64,000 bases of DNA, from the NCBI RefSeq assembly GCF_004014855.1, contig NZ_CP034930.1, positions 3,019,716-3,083,715 on the forward strand, written 5' to 3'. Position 1 is the first letter of the stretch; each line of letters opens with the position of its first letter. Source of the DNA: Apibacter raozihei (GTDB lineage Bacteria > Bacteroidota > Bacteroidia > Flavobacteriales > Weeksellaceae). The translations under genes were made by a program, and so were the position numbers. Under the pieces are notes generated by a model that worked only from the letters and a program-made list of their open reading frames with translations, searched no databases and was not told where the DNA came from. Positions 42,651 through 52,088 of this stretch are shown here, piece by piece.

Positions 42651-45113
42651 CTATTTAAGGTCGGTTTCTTCACTTTTAGACTCATCTTCGTTTTTAATCA
42701 AAATTTTTAATTTTTGATATAAAAATGACGTGCAAAGTAAAATGATTCCTAAAAGTATAAAAGATATAATTTTACCTGTCTGGCTCATTTGCCATATATC
42801 ATATAAATACAATTTCAAAATTATTAAACCAAACAAAGCCAGTGATATTTTTCTGAGAATAACTTTATTTTTTTTCATGCCCAGTATAATTAATATCAGA
42901 CCGGATATCCCCCAAATTATTGGATATACAATTGTATGTATATCAAACAGCACAGTATGCGAATATTTTAACAATACAGTATTATCAATTTCGACACTAA
43001 GAGCAATTAATGATGAAACGGCTACAATCCAATAAGGAATTTCGTTGTTCTGATTTGTATTTTTATTACAAAACAATTTAACTAAATAGATAAAAAGTGG
43101 GATGGTTAAATAATGTATTAAATGGAGCGTTAACCTGAATTTAGGAGAATAAAATATCATATCTGTCGAGTTGGAAACTACTTTTAATAGATAAATAACT
43201 GAATATAAAATAACTAGTCCTCCCAATACAATATAGGATAATTTTGATATTTTTTTACGATTTATAAAATAGTAAATGGCTGCATAAGTGTATATATAAA
43301 CCCCTTGCAATAATGCAATCTGAGGAAAAGCGTAGTATCTTTCATATAATTGAGAGGTAAGCTCAGATAAGGGAAAGATAAAACCTAAGAACCAAATACT
43401 GTTTATAATCCATTCCTTTATATTGGATATGCCGAATATTTTTAATGTTTGAGAATTTAATTCTACTGATTCACAATTTTTAATCATATATTTAATAATC
43501 AATAAACATAAGATTATAAACAATGCGGTAATAAATATAGGACTTATAGTTATGGTTTTATACTCTATGCTAAAATGATCCAGATTTACAATCCCGTTTA
43601 AAAATATATCCGAAATATAACCATTTACATAGTCTTTTAAGAGTGATAGCATGGATAGGGCTATTAATAAATAAAAACTTTTTTTGAAAATGTTTATTCC
43701 TGTATTTTTATACAACCAAAAAACAATGACTGATTCTACTCCCCAGAACATTGTTATTACTGTTCCTTTTAACTGAATAGGTATGGCCAGAGTTATAAAT
43801 GCTAATACGATTCCTAAAAGTAATTGAAAAAAAAGGCTTTGTTTCTGCTTGGTAATTAATAATATGAAAACGGGTATTACATTAATTACTGCCATTAACA
43901 TAGTTATCAAACCTTTAACATCTCTTGGATATAAATCGTATATATAAATTAAAGATAAGTAAAGTATGAAATTGTTACTTAATACAATAACTATCTGATA
44001 TGGAGAAAATTTTATATTTTTATAAAATTCTATTAATGCTAAAGTATAAAATTGAACGAAAAATAACACACTAAAGACTGTTGCTCCTTCTCTATTTTCT
44101 GAACGAAAGGAGGTAATTAGCCAGAAACTATAGAAAACAAATGTTAATACATAACTGAGGATGCTTACTATCTTCCATTTTTTCTTATATGCCAATATGA
44201 GCATTCCTGAATTAAGTATAAATATATAAGAAAATAAGGTAATATAATTTCCACTTCCTGTACTAACTAAAAGCGGAGAGGCAAACCCTCCGAGCAATGA
44301 AAATATTGCTAGTATTCTCTCATTGTAGAATAATGATAATCCTACAGAAATAAGCGTTACTACTATGAGTAAACAAAAGGCTGTAGGTTGTGTAAATAGC
44401 ATATATTCCCTATAGGCTATGGTTAGAGTAATATAAAATACAGATATTCCTCCCCCAGCGAGTAAAGCTGAAAAAGCTAAATATTTTTTTCTTAGTTTAT
44501 GTGCGATTCCTATAATTCCTATACCTACAATCATACCAATTGCAACACGTCCTGATACTCCAATCCAGTTCTGATCAATAGCATACTTTACAAAATAAGC
44601 AATTCCGAGCACTAAGGTTGTTATTCCTACCTTACTCAAAATATTCTCACCAAATAATTTTTCAAATTTGAAAGTTTTCTTTGAAGTCTCTTCTTTACTA
44701 TTATCAACTACATCTTTATTTATATCATAAAATACAGAACCTTCCAATTCAGAGTTGGAATGTTGGATTTCTTGCTCTATTGTCTGATTTATAATTTCAG
44801 GCATTTTATCATCTGCAAGATCAGTGTTTAAAATTTCAGATTTTTCCGGTTCAAAAGATTCTATCTCAGAAGCAGTATCAAAATGAAAATCAGATTTCAA
44901 CCCATCCATTGATTCTTGGTTGTTATCGTTGTTCTTTATTTCAATATCTTCAACCGGTGTATTACTAAGGATTTTATTTAAATTATCTTCTAACTTTTCA
45001 AATTTGTCAGTTAATGATTCAAATTTATTCATAACCTGAGTATTGCTAAAACTCAGTTTAAGTAATATGATTATTAATAAAATAATTATTAAAATTAATA
45101 AGATTTCCAGCAT
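42651..45113 (-). CDS. DUF2339 multi-spanning membrane protein
   Basis: This 820-residue protein has an N-terminal transmembrane helix, an acidic cytosolic or periplasmic stretch of about 140 residues with coiled-coil potential, and then roughly 20 hydrophobic helices. The segment GENILSKVGITTLVLGIAYF followed by DQNWIGVSGRVAIGMIVG is the hallmark of DUF2339. The function is unknown. The size is normal for this family. The gene is isolated by spacers on both sides, without a clear operon partner. Its many membrane segments suggest a transporter or structural role, but nothing more can be said. Confidence 0.85.
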   Translation of the reverse strand: MLEILLILIIILLIIILLKLSFSNTQVMNKFESLTDKFEKLEDNLNKILSNTPVEDIEIKNNDNNQESMDGLKSDFHFDTASEIESFEPEKSEILNTDLADDKMPEIINQTIEQEIQHSNSELEGSVFYDINKDVVDNSKEETSKKTFKFEKLFGENILSKVGITTLVLGIAYFVKYAIDQNWIGVSGRVAIGMIVGIGIIGIAHKLRKKYLAFSALLAGGGISVFYITLTIAYREYMLFTQPTAFCLLIVVTLISVGLSLFYNERILAIFSLLGGFASPLLVSTGSGNYITLFSYIFILNSGMLILAYKKKWKIVSILSYVLTFVFYSFWLITSFRSENREGATVFSVLFFVQFYTLALIEFYKNIKFSPYQIVIVLSNNFILYLSLIYIYDLYPRDVKGLITMLMAVINVIPVFILLITKQKQSLFFQLLLGIVLAFITLAIPIQLKGTVITMFWGVESVIVFWLYKNTGINIFKKSFYLLIALSMLSLLKDYVNGYISDIFLNGIVNLDHFSIEYKTITISPIFITALFIILCLLIIKYMIKNCESVELNSQTLKIFGISNIKEWIINSIWFLGFIFPLSELTSQLYERYYAFPQIALLQGVYIYTYAAIYYFINRKKISKLSYIVLGGLVILYSVIYLLKVVSNSTDMIFYSPKFRLTLHLIHYLTIPLFIYLVKLFCNKNTNQNNEIPYWIVAVSSLIALSVEIDNTVLLKYSHTVLFDIHTIVYPIIWGISGLILIILGMKKNKVILRKISLALFGLIILKLYLYDIWQMSQTGKIISFILLGIILLCTSFLYQKLKILIKNEDESKSEETDLK

Positions 45114-45311
45114 AATTGCATCAATTTTTAGTTGTTTAAATTATTTTAATAAAATATTCAGATAGTATTATTTTGTCTGTAATATATTACTAAACTATAA
45201 TTTATTTTTATAAATATAACTTCGGTACTTAAACAGTATTTTGGCTTAAAGATCTTATCTCTGATTGTATTTGTACTATATTATCGGTTTATGTGTAATA
45301 TTAATATGTTT

Positions 45312-46424
45312 TCATTGAGTATTATCTACTGGCAGCTGGGATTTTTTAGCTTCTGCAAACAATGATGGGTAGCTATACTTATAAAAGTTTATAATCATTT
45401 TCACCACTCGGCTGTACTCTGAAACTCCTTCCTGATTATTTGATTTTAAATATGTATCATTCATATATAAGAATATATCAGATCCCAGGTTAGAACTTTG
45501 TGAATAAAACTTAACTTCTCTTTCTCTGTCCTTTTTCATTCCTTTAGAAAAATTATCCAAAATACGTTTGGAAAACATGGAATCTTTAGTATACAATTCT
45601 CTTAAAATGAACATTAAAGCTTTATATTTTACACTATACTGAAATTCTTTATCAGAAGAATTTTCACCCATATAAAAAGAATAGAAATTAGCCTCTCTTT
45701 CTCCTGCTATTCCTGCCTGATGACCCATTTCATGAGCTATAGTAAATGGTATTGAGGTATCCGGATATCCTTCAACAAATTGTGCTTCACCTGTAAAAGG
45801 ATTATAATAACCGGCCACACCTACTTTTCGCATTATAGAACTATACATAGACACTTTTACATTTGGCTTTTGTTGTGGTGTTTCAAAAAATAAACTTTGT
45901 TCTTTATAAAGAACTGAAATCATTTCTTTAGTATCAATGGCAAATTCTCCTTTTTTATTAGTAGAAATATTTTCTCGCAATTCACGGCAATTATTTAATA
46001 GATAATTAGCAACTACTTTTAAGTCATTTTCATTTACTTTATCTTGAGTTTTATCAAACTCGACAAATTGCTTAACACCATATAATAATCCAAAAGACAG
46101 CATAAATATACAATAAAATATATTAATTATTAGTAATAATGATATAAAATATTTAGAAGATTTTTGTTTATTTTTTTTAACTAATAAAAAAATTCCTTTA
46201 GATAAACAAAACATTAAAAAGATTCCAAATAGTAAATACAAACAATCACCAACAGAAAAAGGAATCAGACCGAAAACACTATTGAATAAACTTTTAATTT
46301 TAAGCAGGAATCGAATATACATATTTTCTCCTGTTCCCATACTCATTTTAATGATCTGGTATAAAAAAAACTGAAGAATCAAGAGAGATATTAGCCCTTC
46401 GATATTTACTTTTATTTTTTTCAT
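45312..46424 (-). CDS. DUF3810 membrane protein with HExxH motif
   Basis: This 370-residue protein has three N-terminal helices (to about residue 118) and an extracytoplasmic domain carrying the zinc-metallopeptidase motif HEMGH (231-235) within TIAHEMGHQAGIAGEREAN. A more distal Glu completes a possible gluzincin-like site. This is the DUF3810 family common in Bacteroidota, whose substrates are unknown. It begins 7 bp after the FtsX-like permease stop, so it is in one operon. Regulated proteolysis in the envelope is a reasonable inference. Confidence 0.85.
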   Translation of the reverse strand: MKKIKVNIEGLISLLILQFFLYQIIKMSMGTGENMYIRFLLKIKSLFNSVFGLIPFSVGDCLYLLFGIFLMFCLSKGIFLLVKKNKQKSSKYFISLLLIINIFYCIFMLSFGLLYGVKQFVEFDKTQDKVNENDLKVVANYLLNNCRELRENISTNKKGEFAIDTKEMISVLYKEQSLFFETPQQKPNVKVSMYSSIMRKVGVAGYYNPFTGEAQFVEGYPDTSIPFTIAHEMGHQAGIAGEREANFYSFYMGENSSDKEFQYSVKYKALMFILRELYTKDSMFSKRILDNFSKGMKKDREREVKFYSQSSNLGSDIFLYMNDTYLKSNNQEGVSEYSRVVKMIINFYKYSYPSLFAEAKKSQLPVDNTQ

Positions 46425-46431
46425 TTTAAAC

Positions 46432-47682
46432 TTACTGAAATTTAATAGCTTTTATAGGTGAAATTTTAGATATCAAGTAGGAAGGCAACAAAAGCACTAA
46501 TCCACTAATGATAATTGCTGAAATTGAAATGATAATTATATGAATAAAGTTAATATAAACAGGTACCGTACTCACGTAATAGTTTTCAGGATTTAACTTT
46601 ATAATTTCAAAATATTTTTGAATATATAGCAATGATATTGCTATGATGTTACCTATGATCAATCCAGGCATCATAATGAAAAGTGTATAGTTTACAAATA
46701 TTTTTCGTATCTGCTTATTAGAAGCTCCAAGTGTTTTTAACATTCCAATAGAATTTATTCTTTCTATAATTAAAATAAGAAGAACCATAATAATATTTAT
46801 AACAACAACAACCATCATAATTGCCAGTATAATGAATATATTGGTATCAAATATTTGTATCCAGTCATTAATTTGTGAAAAAGTAGTAGTAGCTTTCTCT
46901 GCAAAATTGTTATAACCGGCAAATTCTTCAATTTGTGGAAATATTTCATCCAGATTCTCAATATCTTTGATAAATATATCGTAACCACCTATATCTTCGG
47001 ACTCCCAATGGTTCAATTTCTGAATATGTTGTATATCACCTATTACAAAAACATCATCAATTTGTTTGATATCTGTACGAAATATACCTTTTACGGTAAA
47101 ACGTCTGTAAATAGGATTTTGGTTTTCTCTGACAAAGAACATAACGAATGAGGAATTAACATCCAGTTTCATTTCTTTGGATATTTTTTCCGAGAGAATT
47201 ACATCATTGCTAAGCTTATCTTTAGTAAATTCCGGAATACTTCCCTTTACTATAAATTCTTTGAAACGTTCTTTATCAAAATCATCAGTAACACCTTTAA
47301 GGATAACTCCTGCGAAACTAACTTCTGTACGTATTACTCCGCTTTTGGTAGCATACTCCTGAACGTTTGATACTTCGGGATTACCTGTAATTTTATCTAT
47401 AAGAACATTCTTTTTATTTAACCTTGAACTGTTAAAAGAATTATTGCTATCATAACTTCTAATGGTTATATGACCATTAAAGTCAGCCATTTTTTGTTTG
47501 ATAGCTTTTTTAGATCCTAATCCGATTGCAAGAGTTATTACAGAAACTATGATTCCTATGGCTACTGCAGTCTGCCCTATTCGAATTATAATTTGTGATA
47601 GATTATTTTTATTACTTTTGGAAAAAGCAATTTTCTTAGATATGAACCAGGTGAAACTCAACTCCAAAAATTTTTTTTTCAA
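46432..47682 (-). CDS. FtsX/LolC-E-type ABC transporter permease
   Basis: This 416-residue permease has the MacB-PCD/FtsX topology: one N-terminal helix (AVAIGIIVSVITLAIGLG), a periplasmic domain of about 200 residues, and three C-terminal helices (IFVNYTLFIMMPGLIIGNII and others). It belongs to the lipoprotein-releasing LolC/E group or a close relative. The start is unresolved: the frame opens at a TTG (47682), but a TATATTTG box at 47680-47687 on the same strand would place transcription after it. TTG codons at 47667 and 47661 are alternatives. All of them overlap the divergent muramidase gene. No ATPase partner is beside it. Confidence 0.85.
   Translation of the reverse strand: MKKKFLELSFTWFISKKIAFSKSNKNNLSQIIIRIGQTAVAIGIIVSVITLAIGLGSKKAIKQKMADFNGHITIRSYDSNNSFNSSRLNKKNVLIDKITGNPEVSNVQEYATKSGVIRTEVSFAGVILKGVTDDFDKERFKEFIVKGSIPEFTKDKLSNDVILSEKISKEMKLDVNSSFVMFFVRENQNPIYRRFTVKGIFRTDIKQIDDVFVIGDIQHIQKLNHWESEDIGGYDIFIKDIENLDEIFPQIEEFAGYNNFAEKATTTFSQINDWIQIFDTNIFIILAIMMVVVVINIIMVLLILIIERINSIGMLKTLGASNKQIRKIFVNYTLFIMMPGLIIGNIIAISLLYIQKYFEIIKLNPENYYVSTVPVYINFIHIIIISISAIIISGLVLLLPSYLISKISPIKAIKFQ
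47592..47620 (+). promoter_or_regulatory. Promoter of the NamZ-type gene, inside the permease coding sequence
   Basis: TTTG (47592-47595) and TACTTTTG (47613-47620) are 17 bp apart and match the -33/-7 consensus. They lie 21 bp before the ATG at 47642 and inside the first codons of the divergent permease gene. Confidence 0.6.
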
Positions 47683-48943
47683 ATATACTCAATTGTTTAG
47701 TATTTTCTTTTGTTTTTGTTTGATTTCCTTATCCGCTCAGAATACAAAATCTACCAAGAACACAAATGAAACAATAATAACTGGGGCCCAACAGTATGAA
47801 AAATATATTCCTTTTCTCTCTGATAAAAAAGTTGGAATTGTAACGAATCAAACAGGAATTTTATATGTACAAAATATTTACAACAATTCGGATCATCCTG
47901 ATATGAGTGAAAAATCTATAAAAATAGATACTATATCTATTGTAGACTTTCTTCTTTTAAAAAACATAAAAATTGAAAAAATATTTTCTCCAGAACATGG
48001 TTTTAGAGGAAAAGCTGATGCTGGAGAGCAGGTAAAGGATGAAAAAGATTCTAAAACCAATATCCACGTGATCTCATTATATGGAAAAAATAAAAAACCG
48101 ACAACAGAACAACTTAAGGGGGTTGAAATAATTTTATTTGATCTGCAAGATGTAGGTGTACGCTTTTACACCTATATTTCTACTCTTCATTATGTAATGG
48201 AAGCTGCTGCTGAAAACAACATTCCTGTAATTGTTCTGGATAGACCTAATCCTAATGCTCACTATATTGACGGACCTGTCTTAAAACAAGGGTTTGAATC
48301 TTTTGTCGGGATGCATAAAGTACCCGTAGTTTATGGAATGACCATCGGAGAATATGCTTTAATGATTAATGGAGAAAAATGGCTGAAAAATAAAGTTTCT
48401 TGTGATTTAACCGTTATTAAACTACAAAATTATAATCATAAATTGAAATATTCATTACCTGTAAATCCTTCTCCTAATTTAAGAACAGATCATGCTATTA
48501 ATTTATACCCCAGCTTATGTTTTTTCGAAGGAACTAATGTTAGTGTAGGACGAGGTACTGATTTTCCGTTTGAAATGTATGGTTCTCCTTTTAACACTGC
48601 TTTTACGGATGAGTTTATTCCTCAACCTAACAAGGGTGATAAAAATCCGAAATATAAGGGGCAAATTTGCTATGGTGAAGATTTAAGAGACGAGCCATTT
48701 CTTTCTGAAATAAATCTTGAATGGCTACTCACTATATATTATAATAGCACAAATAGCACCAATTTACCTGTCGGATATTCTTTTTTCAATAAAAATCTGT
48801 TTTTTGATAAACTTGCAGGTACAGACCTACTGAGAAAACAAATACTGGCAAGAAAATCTGAACAAGAAATTAAATTATCCTGGAAAAAAGATTTAGAAGA
48901 TTTTAAAATTGTACGTTCTAAATATTTATTATATCCAGATTGA
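47642..48943 (+). CDS. namZ: NamZ-like exo-beta-N-acetylmuramidase (DUF1343)
   Basis: This 433-residue secreted protein of the DUF1343 family has, in characterised members, exo-N-acetylmuramidase activity on peptidoglycan fragments. The signal peptide runs MNQVKLNSKNFFFKYTQLFS to LSAQ. Family motifs: KVGIVTNQTGI, IEKIFSPEHGFRGKADAGE, LFDLQDVGVRFYTYISTLHY, VLDRPNPN and GTNVSVGRGTDFPFEMYG. The frame extends upstream to 47498, but that portion is antisense to the permease gene and lacks signal-peptide features, so the ATG at 47642 is preferred. This start also has a good promoter in front. It overlaps the permease gene head to head. Confidence 0.85.
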   Translation: MNQVKLNSKNFFFKYTQLFSIFFCFCLISLSAQNTKSTKNTNETIITGAQQYEKYIPFLSDKKVGIVTNQTGILYVQNIYNNSDHPDMSEKSIKIDTISIVDFLLLKNIKIEKIFSPEHGFRGKADAGEQVKDEKDSKTNIHVISLYGKNKKPTTEQLKGVEIILFDLQDVGVRFYTYISTLHYVMEAAAENNIPVIVLDRPNPNAHYIDGPVLKQGFESFVGMHKVPVVYGMTIGEYALMINGEKWLKNKVSCDLTVIKLQNYNHKLKYSLPVNPSPNLRTDHAINLYPSLCFFEGTNVSVGRGTDFPFEMYGSPFNTAFTDEFIPQPNKGDKNPKYKGQICYGEDLRDEPFLSEINLEWLLTIYYNSTNSTNLPVGYSFFNKNLFFDKLAGTDLLRKQILARKSEQEIKLSWKKDLEDFKIVRSKYLLYPD

Positions 48944-48988
48944 TCAATAATAAATATGGTAAAAATTGACAATACATCTTAGATTAAA

Positions 48989-49612
48989 TCAATTTTTTAA
49001 AAGCTTATTTTTTCGTATGTTAAGCATTATAGGTAGGGTATCATTCACACTTCTGTATAACAATAACTTATCATCAGACTTACCGTCACCGTCATTATCA
49101 GTTTTAAAGAGTGCAAATACATAATAATCTTTCGATCTACTAAATAAAAAATTCTGGTAAAGAAACAATGTATCATTTCGGAGGATGTAACTTCCTTTCA
49201 TTACATCTACACCAAAGCATATATCTCTTTCCACAAAACTCTGATCATTTTTAAATTTTACCCGAATCATACAGTTTGCAATTCCCTCAGCTTCTGCAAT
49301 TAACAAATTCTCATCTTCCCATTCATCATAATTCATTATGCCCATTGGCTTATTATATATAAATATAAGAATACCAGCAATTAATAAATTAATAATTAAT
49401 CTGCTTTTATTTTTGAAGTTTTCTTCAACAGAAAAATAAATTTGATATAAGAGAGCAACAACAAGAGATAAATAACCGATGAATAAAATCAGGTAAACTG
49501 CTAGCGCATAATCACCAATCCAAACTTCCCAATAGTATTGAGTGTTAACTGCCAGTAAAAATAAAATTACAATTAATAAAAGTAATTTATAACTTGTCAA
49601 AACTTTCTTCAA
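48989..49612 (-). CDS. Unknown membrane protein with extracytoplasmic C-terminal domain
   Basis: I do not recognise this 207-residue protein. It has three hydrophobic helices (KLLLLIVILFLLAVNT, ALAVYLILFIGYLSLVVALL, LIINLLIAGILIFIY) and then a 105-residue domain that should face the periplasm. That domain contains a DNDGDGKSDDK stretch, which resembles a calcium-binding or dockerin-like loop and lies just before the C-terminus. It follows the DapB-like gene by 65 bp and may be co-transcribed. No enzymatic motif is seen. Confidence 0.55.
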   Translation of the reverse strand: MKKVLTSYKLLLLIVILFLLAVNTQYYWEVWIGDYALAVYLILFIGYLSLVVALLYQIYFSVEENFKNKSRLIINLLIAGILIFIYNKPMGIMNYDEWEDENLLIAEAEGIANCMIRVKFKNDQSFVERDICFGVDVMKGSYILRNDTLFLYQNFLFSRSKDYYVFALFKTDNDGDGKSDDKLLLYRSVNDTLPIMLNIRKNKLLKN

Positions 49613-49677
49613 AGCATATTATTTTAGTAAGATTTGCTTAAATAAAAGCCTCAAATATAATAAAAATCATTTATTAA

Positions 49678-50484
49678 TCAGAAATCCATAACAGTATCCA
49701 ATCCTCTTCTGAGACCTGTGAAAGAATTTACTCTACGAACAGCTAGTAAGGCCCCTGCTACATAAGGTTTTGCACTACTTCCTGCTTCATGTCTTAAAAT
49801 AAGCTTTTCATCTTCCATACCAAAAATAGTTTCCAGCGATATTACATAACCGGGTAATCTTACGGAATGTACCTGAGTACCTCCCATATCAGCTCCTCTT
49901 GTTTCTTTTATTCCTTGAGTATTATTAATTTGTACAGTTTTTTTAGATTTCCCATGCTTGGAAAGTCTATAAGCTAATTCCAATGCACTACCACTGGGCG
50001 AATCAATTTTTTTATCGCTTGCATAATCAATGATTTCCCAATAATTCATATAATTAGCAGCTAATTCAGCAAATTTGTTTAATAATACGACACTGATAGC
50101 AAAATTTCCTACTGCTAATACAGATTTATTATTATCTTCTGCAGCTTTTTGTATATTTTCATAATCATTATCTGAAAGACCAGAAGTTCCTATTACTACA
50201 TTAACACCTTTATTTAATGCTGCCAAAACATTATGCTTTACAATTTCAGGTGAAGTATAATCAATAAGAACATTGCAAGAAATATTCAGAGCCTCTTCAA
50301 TTGTTGAAAAAATCGGTATATTAACTCCTGTATTTAAGTTTAAAATGCTGTCTAAATTACCTGAAGCATTTTTTCTGGAAATTGCTGAAACGATTTCCAT
50401 GTCAGGTGTTTTTACCATTTGTTTACATAATTCAGAAGCTGCCCAACCAGTTGCTCCTGCTACACATATTTTTAATTTTCTCAT
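49678..50484 (-). CDS. Atypical DapB-like dihydrodipicolinate reductase family protein
   Basis: This 268-residue protein has the DapB Rossmann start (ICVAGATGWAASELCKQM), GTSGLSDNDY, and the substrate loop DSPSGSALELA (161-171). The catalytic pair normally found as HHRxK before DAPSG is replaced here: the residues are YASDKK (154-159), so only the Lys is kept. C-terminal GMEDEKLILRHEAGSSAKPYVAGALLA is as in DapB. It may be a divergent reductase on another substrate, or a DapB form I recall seeing in some alphaproteobacteria. It sits 5 bp after a VIT-type metal transporter gene. Confidence 0.65.
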   Translation of the reverse strand: MRKLKICVAGATGWAASELCKQMVKTPDMEIVSAISRKNASGNLDSILNLNTGVNIPIFSTIEEALNISCNVLIDYTSPEIVKHNVLAALNKGVNVVIGTSGLSDNDYENIQKAAEDNNKSVLAVGNFAISVVLLNKFAELAANYMNYWEIIDYASDKKIDSPSGSALELAYRLSKHGKSKKTVQINNTQGIKETRGADMGGTQVHSVRLPGYVISLETIFGMEDEKLILRHEAGSSAKPYVAGALLAVRRVNSFTGLRRGLDTVMDF

Positions 50485-50489
50485 ATATT

Positions 50490-51200
50490 TTAACCTTTTA
50501 TATTAAAAAAAGAGCCTATTAATGCTGTTATCCCCATAGCTAATGTTCCCCAGATACATATTCTTACTAAACTTCTAATAATATCTGCACCACCGGTTTT
50601 AGCCGCAATAATCCCTAATAATATCAAAAATACGAGAGCAAAAATATATTGATAAGTTACCATTTGTGAAACAGGGGCTAAAAACGAAACCAATAATGGC
50701 AAAATTCCTCCAATGATAAAAGAAATTAAAGAAGCTAAAGCCGCTTGCAATGGTTTTGCCTTACTAACGTCATTGATTCCTAACTCCTCTCTAGCATGAG
50801 CTTCTAAAGCATTATATTCAGTTAACTGACGTGCTACTTTTGCGGCTAGCTCTTCATCCAATCCTCTTTTGATATATATATTTTCCAATTCTTTTAGCTC
50901 AAGATCCGGAATTGTATCCAGTTCTTTTTGTTCTCTCCTTAAATCTGATACTTCAACATCTTCCTGAGAACTTACTGAAACATACTCGCCAGCTGCCATA
51001 GACATAGCCCCCGCTACCAGACCAGCTACAGCTGACACAATAATTGCCCCTCTATCCGCATTGGCAGATGCTACACCTATTACTAAACTAGTTGTTGATA
51101 TTATTCCGTCATTTGCACCTAATACTGCTGCGCGTAACCATCCTACCCTATTCACATAATGTCTTACGTGAACTCCAACAGATTTTTCTTTCTGCTTCAT
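50490..51200 (-). CDS. VIT1/CCC1-family iron or manganese transporter
   Basis: This 236-residue membrane protein matches the VIT1/CCC1 family: GWLRAAVLGANDGIISTTSL with the conserved Asp-Gly, GAMSMAAGEYVSVSSQEDVE, and three more helices after a cytosolic loop of about 70 residues carrying Glu-rich metal-binding candidates (EEELAAKV-like DEELAAKVARQL). It exports Fe(II) or Mn(II) from the cytosol. It is the first gene of the operon with the DapB-like gene. Metal specificity cannot be read from sequence. Confidence 0.88.
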   Translation of the reverse strand: MKQKEKSVGVHVRHYVNRVGWLRAAVLGANDGIISTTSLVIGVASANADRGAIIVSAVAGLVAGAMSMAAGEYVSVSSQEDVEVSDLRREQKELDTIPDLELKELENIYIKRGLDEELAAKVARQLTEYNALEAHAREELGINDVSKAKPLQAALASLISFIIGGILPLLVSFLAPVSQMVTYQYIFALVFLILLGIIAAKTGGADIIRSLVRICIWGTLAMGITALIGSFFNIKG

Positions 51201-51406
51201 TTTTAAATTTATATTAATATTCTTAACGTAATATGTAATGCTATTTTATGAAAGATGTGAAATAATTTGAAAATTTATCAAAAAAACGGATAGCTCAGAT
51301 TAATTTTATAGTACAGCAAATTTAGATACGAAATTCTACACTAATAAAATTTGTTTACTAAAAATATACTGTTTCAATATTCAAATCATCAATTTTAAAA
51401 TTTAAT

Positions 51407-52060
51407 TTAATCAAGAATTAAATTATTTATGTAATCATTGAAAGGTTGCATATTTGTGTAGACAGATACAGCCAACGTAACAAAATGAGTATCCAGTACC
51501 TGTTGATCTGTAATAGATTTAGTTACATAGAAATTTTTAAATTTGAGATACTCGGAGGAGGGATGTTCTTTATCGAAACCATTGGGAACTCTTTTAAGAA
51601 TAGTTTCATCTTTAGTTATACCTCCAAATTCTTTGATAAAATTTTTATTTTCCACTATTTCCCTAAAAGATTCAAAATCATCATATATTCCTTTTCTTAT
51701 TTTTTTTATCTGCTCTGGTGGCAACATATAGTGACCGCATGTAAGAAAACTTTTACCGGGTTCAATATGTAAATAATATCCTGAGTTTTTAATTTCACTA
51801 AATACAGCACTCATATAATTTTTATAAGGTGTTTTATCTGGTGAAAAACGGATATCTCTATATATACGAAATATACATTTTTTAGGATTTAAATATTTTA
51901 TTGTGATATCTAGTTCAGATAGTCCGATTTGTAAATCTTTAACTAAATTTTCAAAATCTAAGCGAGACGTTTCGTACCAATCTTTATTTTCTGAAAACCA
52001 CTCGCGATTATTATTTTTTTTTAAAGATTTTAAAAACTCTAACGTTTTTTTATGTAACAT
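51407..52060 (-). CDS. DUF2461-family protein
   Basis: This 217-residue protein is a DUF2461 member: FLKSLKKNNNREWFSENKDW, CIFRIYRDIRFSPDKTPYKN, SGYYLHIEPGKSFLTCGHYM. No biochemical role is established. No signal peptide is seen, so it is cytosolic. It is the third gene of an operon with an ATP-grasp enzyme and an alpha/beta hydrolase, spaced by 28 bp from the hydrolase gene. Confidence 0.85.
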   Translation of the reverse strand: MLHKKTLEFLKSLKKNNNREWFSENKDWYETSRLDFENLVKDLQIGLSELDITIKYLNPKKCIFRIYRDIRFSPDKTPYKNYMSAVFSEIKNSGYYLHIEPGKSFLTCGHYMLPPEQIKKIRKGIYDDFESFREIVENKNFIKEFGGITKDETILKRVPNGFDKEHPSSEYLKFKNFYVTKSITDQQVLDTHFVTLAVSVYTNMQPFNDYINNLILD

Positions 52061-52088
52061 ATCTTGCTTTATTTATATTTTATGCTTA

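Noticed and set aside
47498-47641. N-terminal extension of the NamZ-type protein
   Set aside because: It is antisense to the permease gene, has no signal-peptide features, and the promoter at 47592-47620 would fall inside it.
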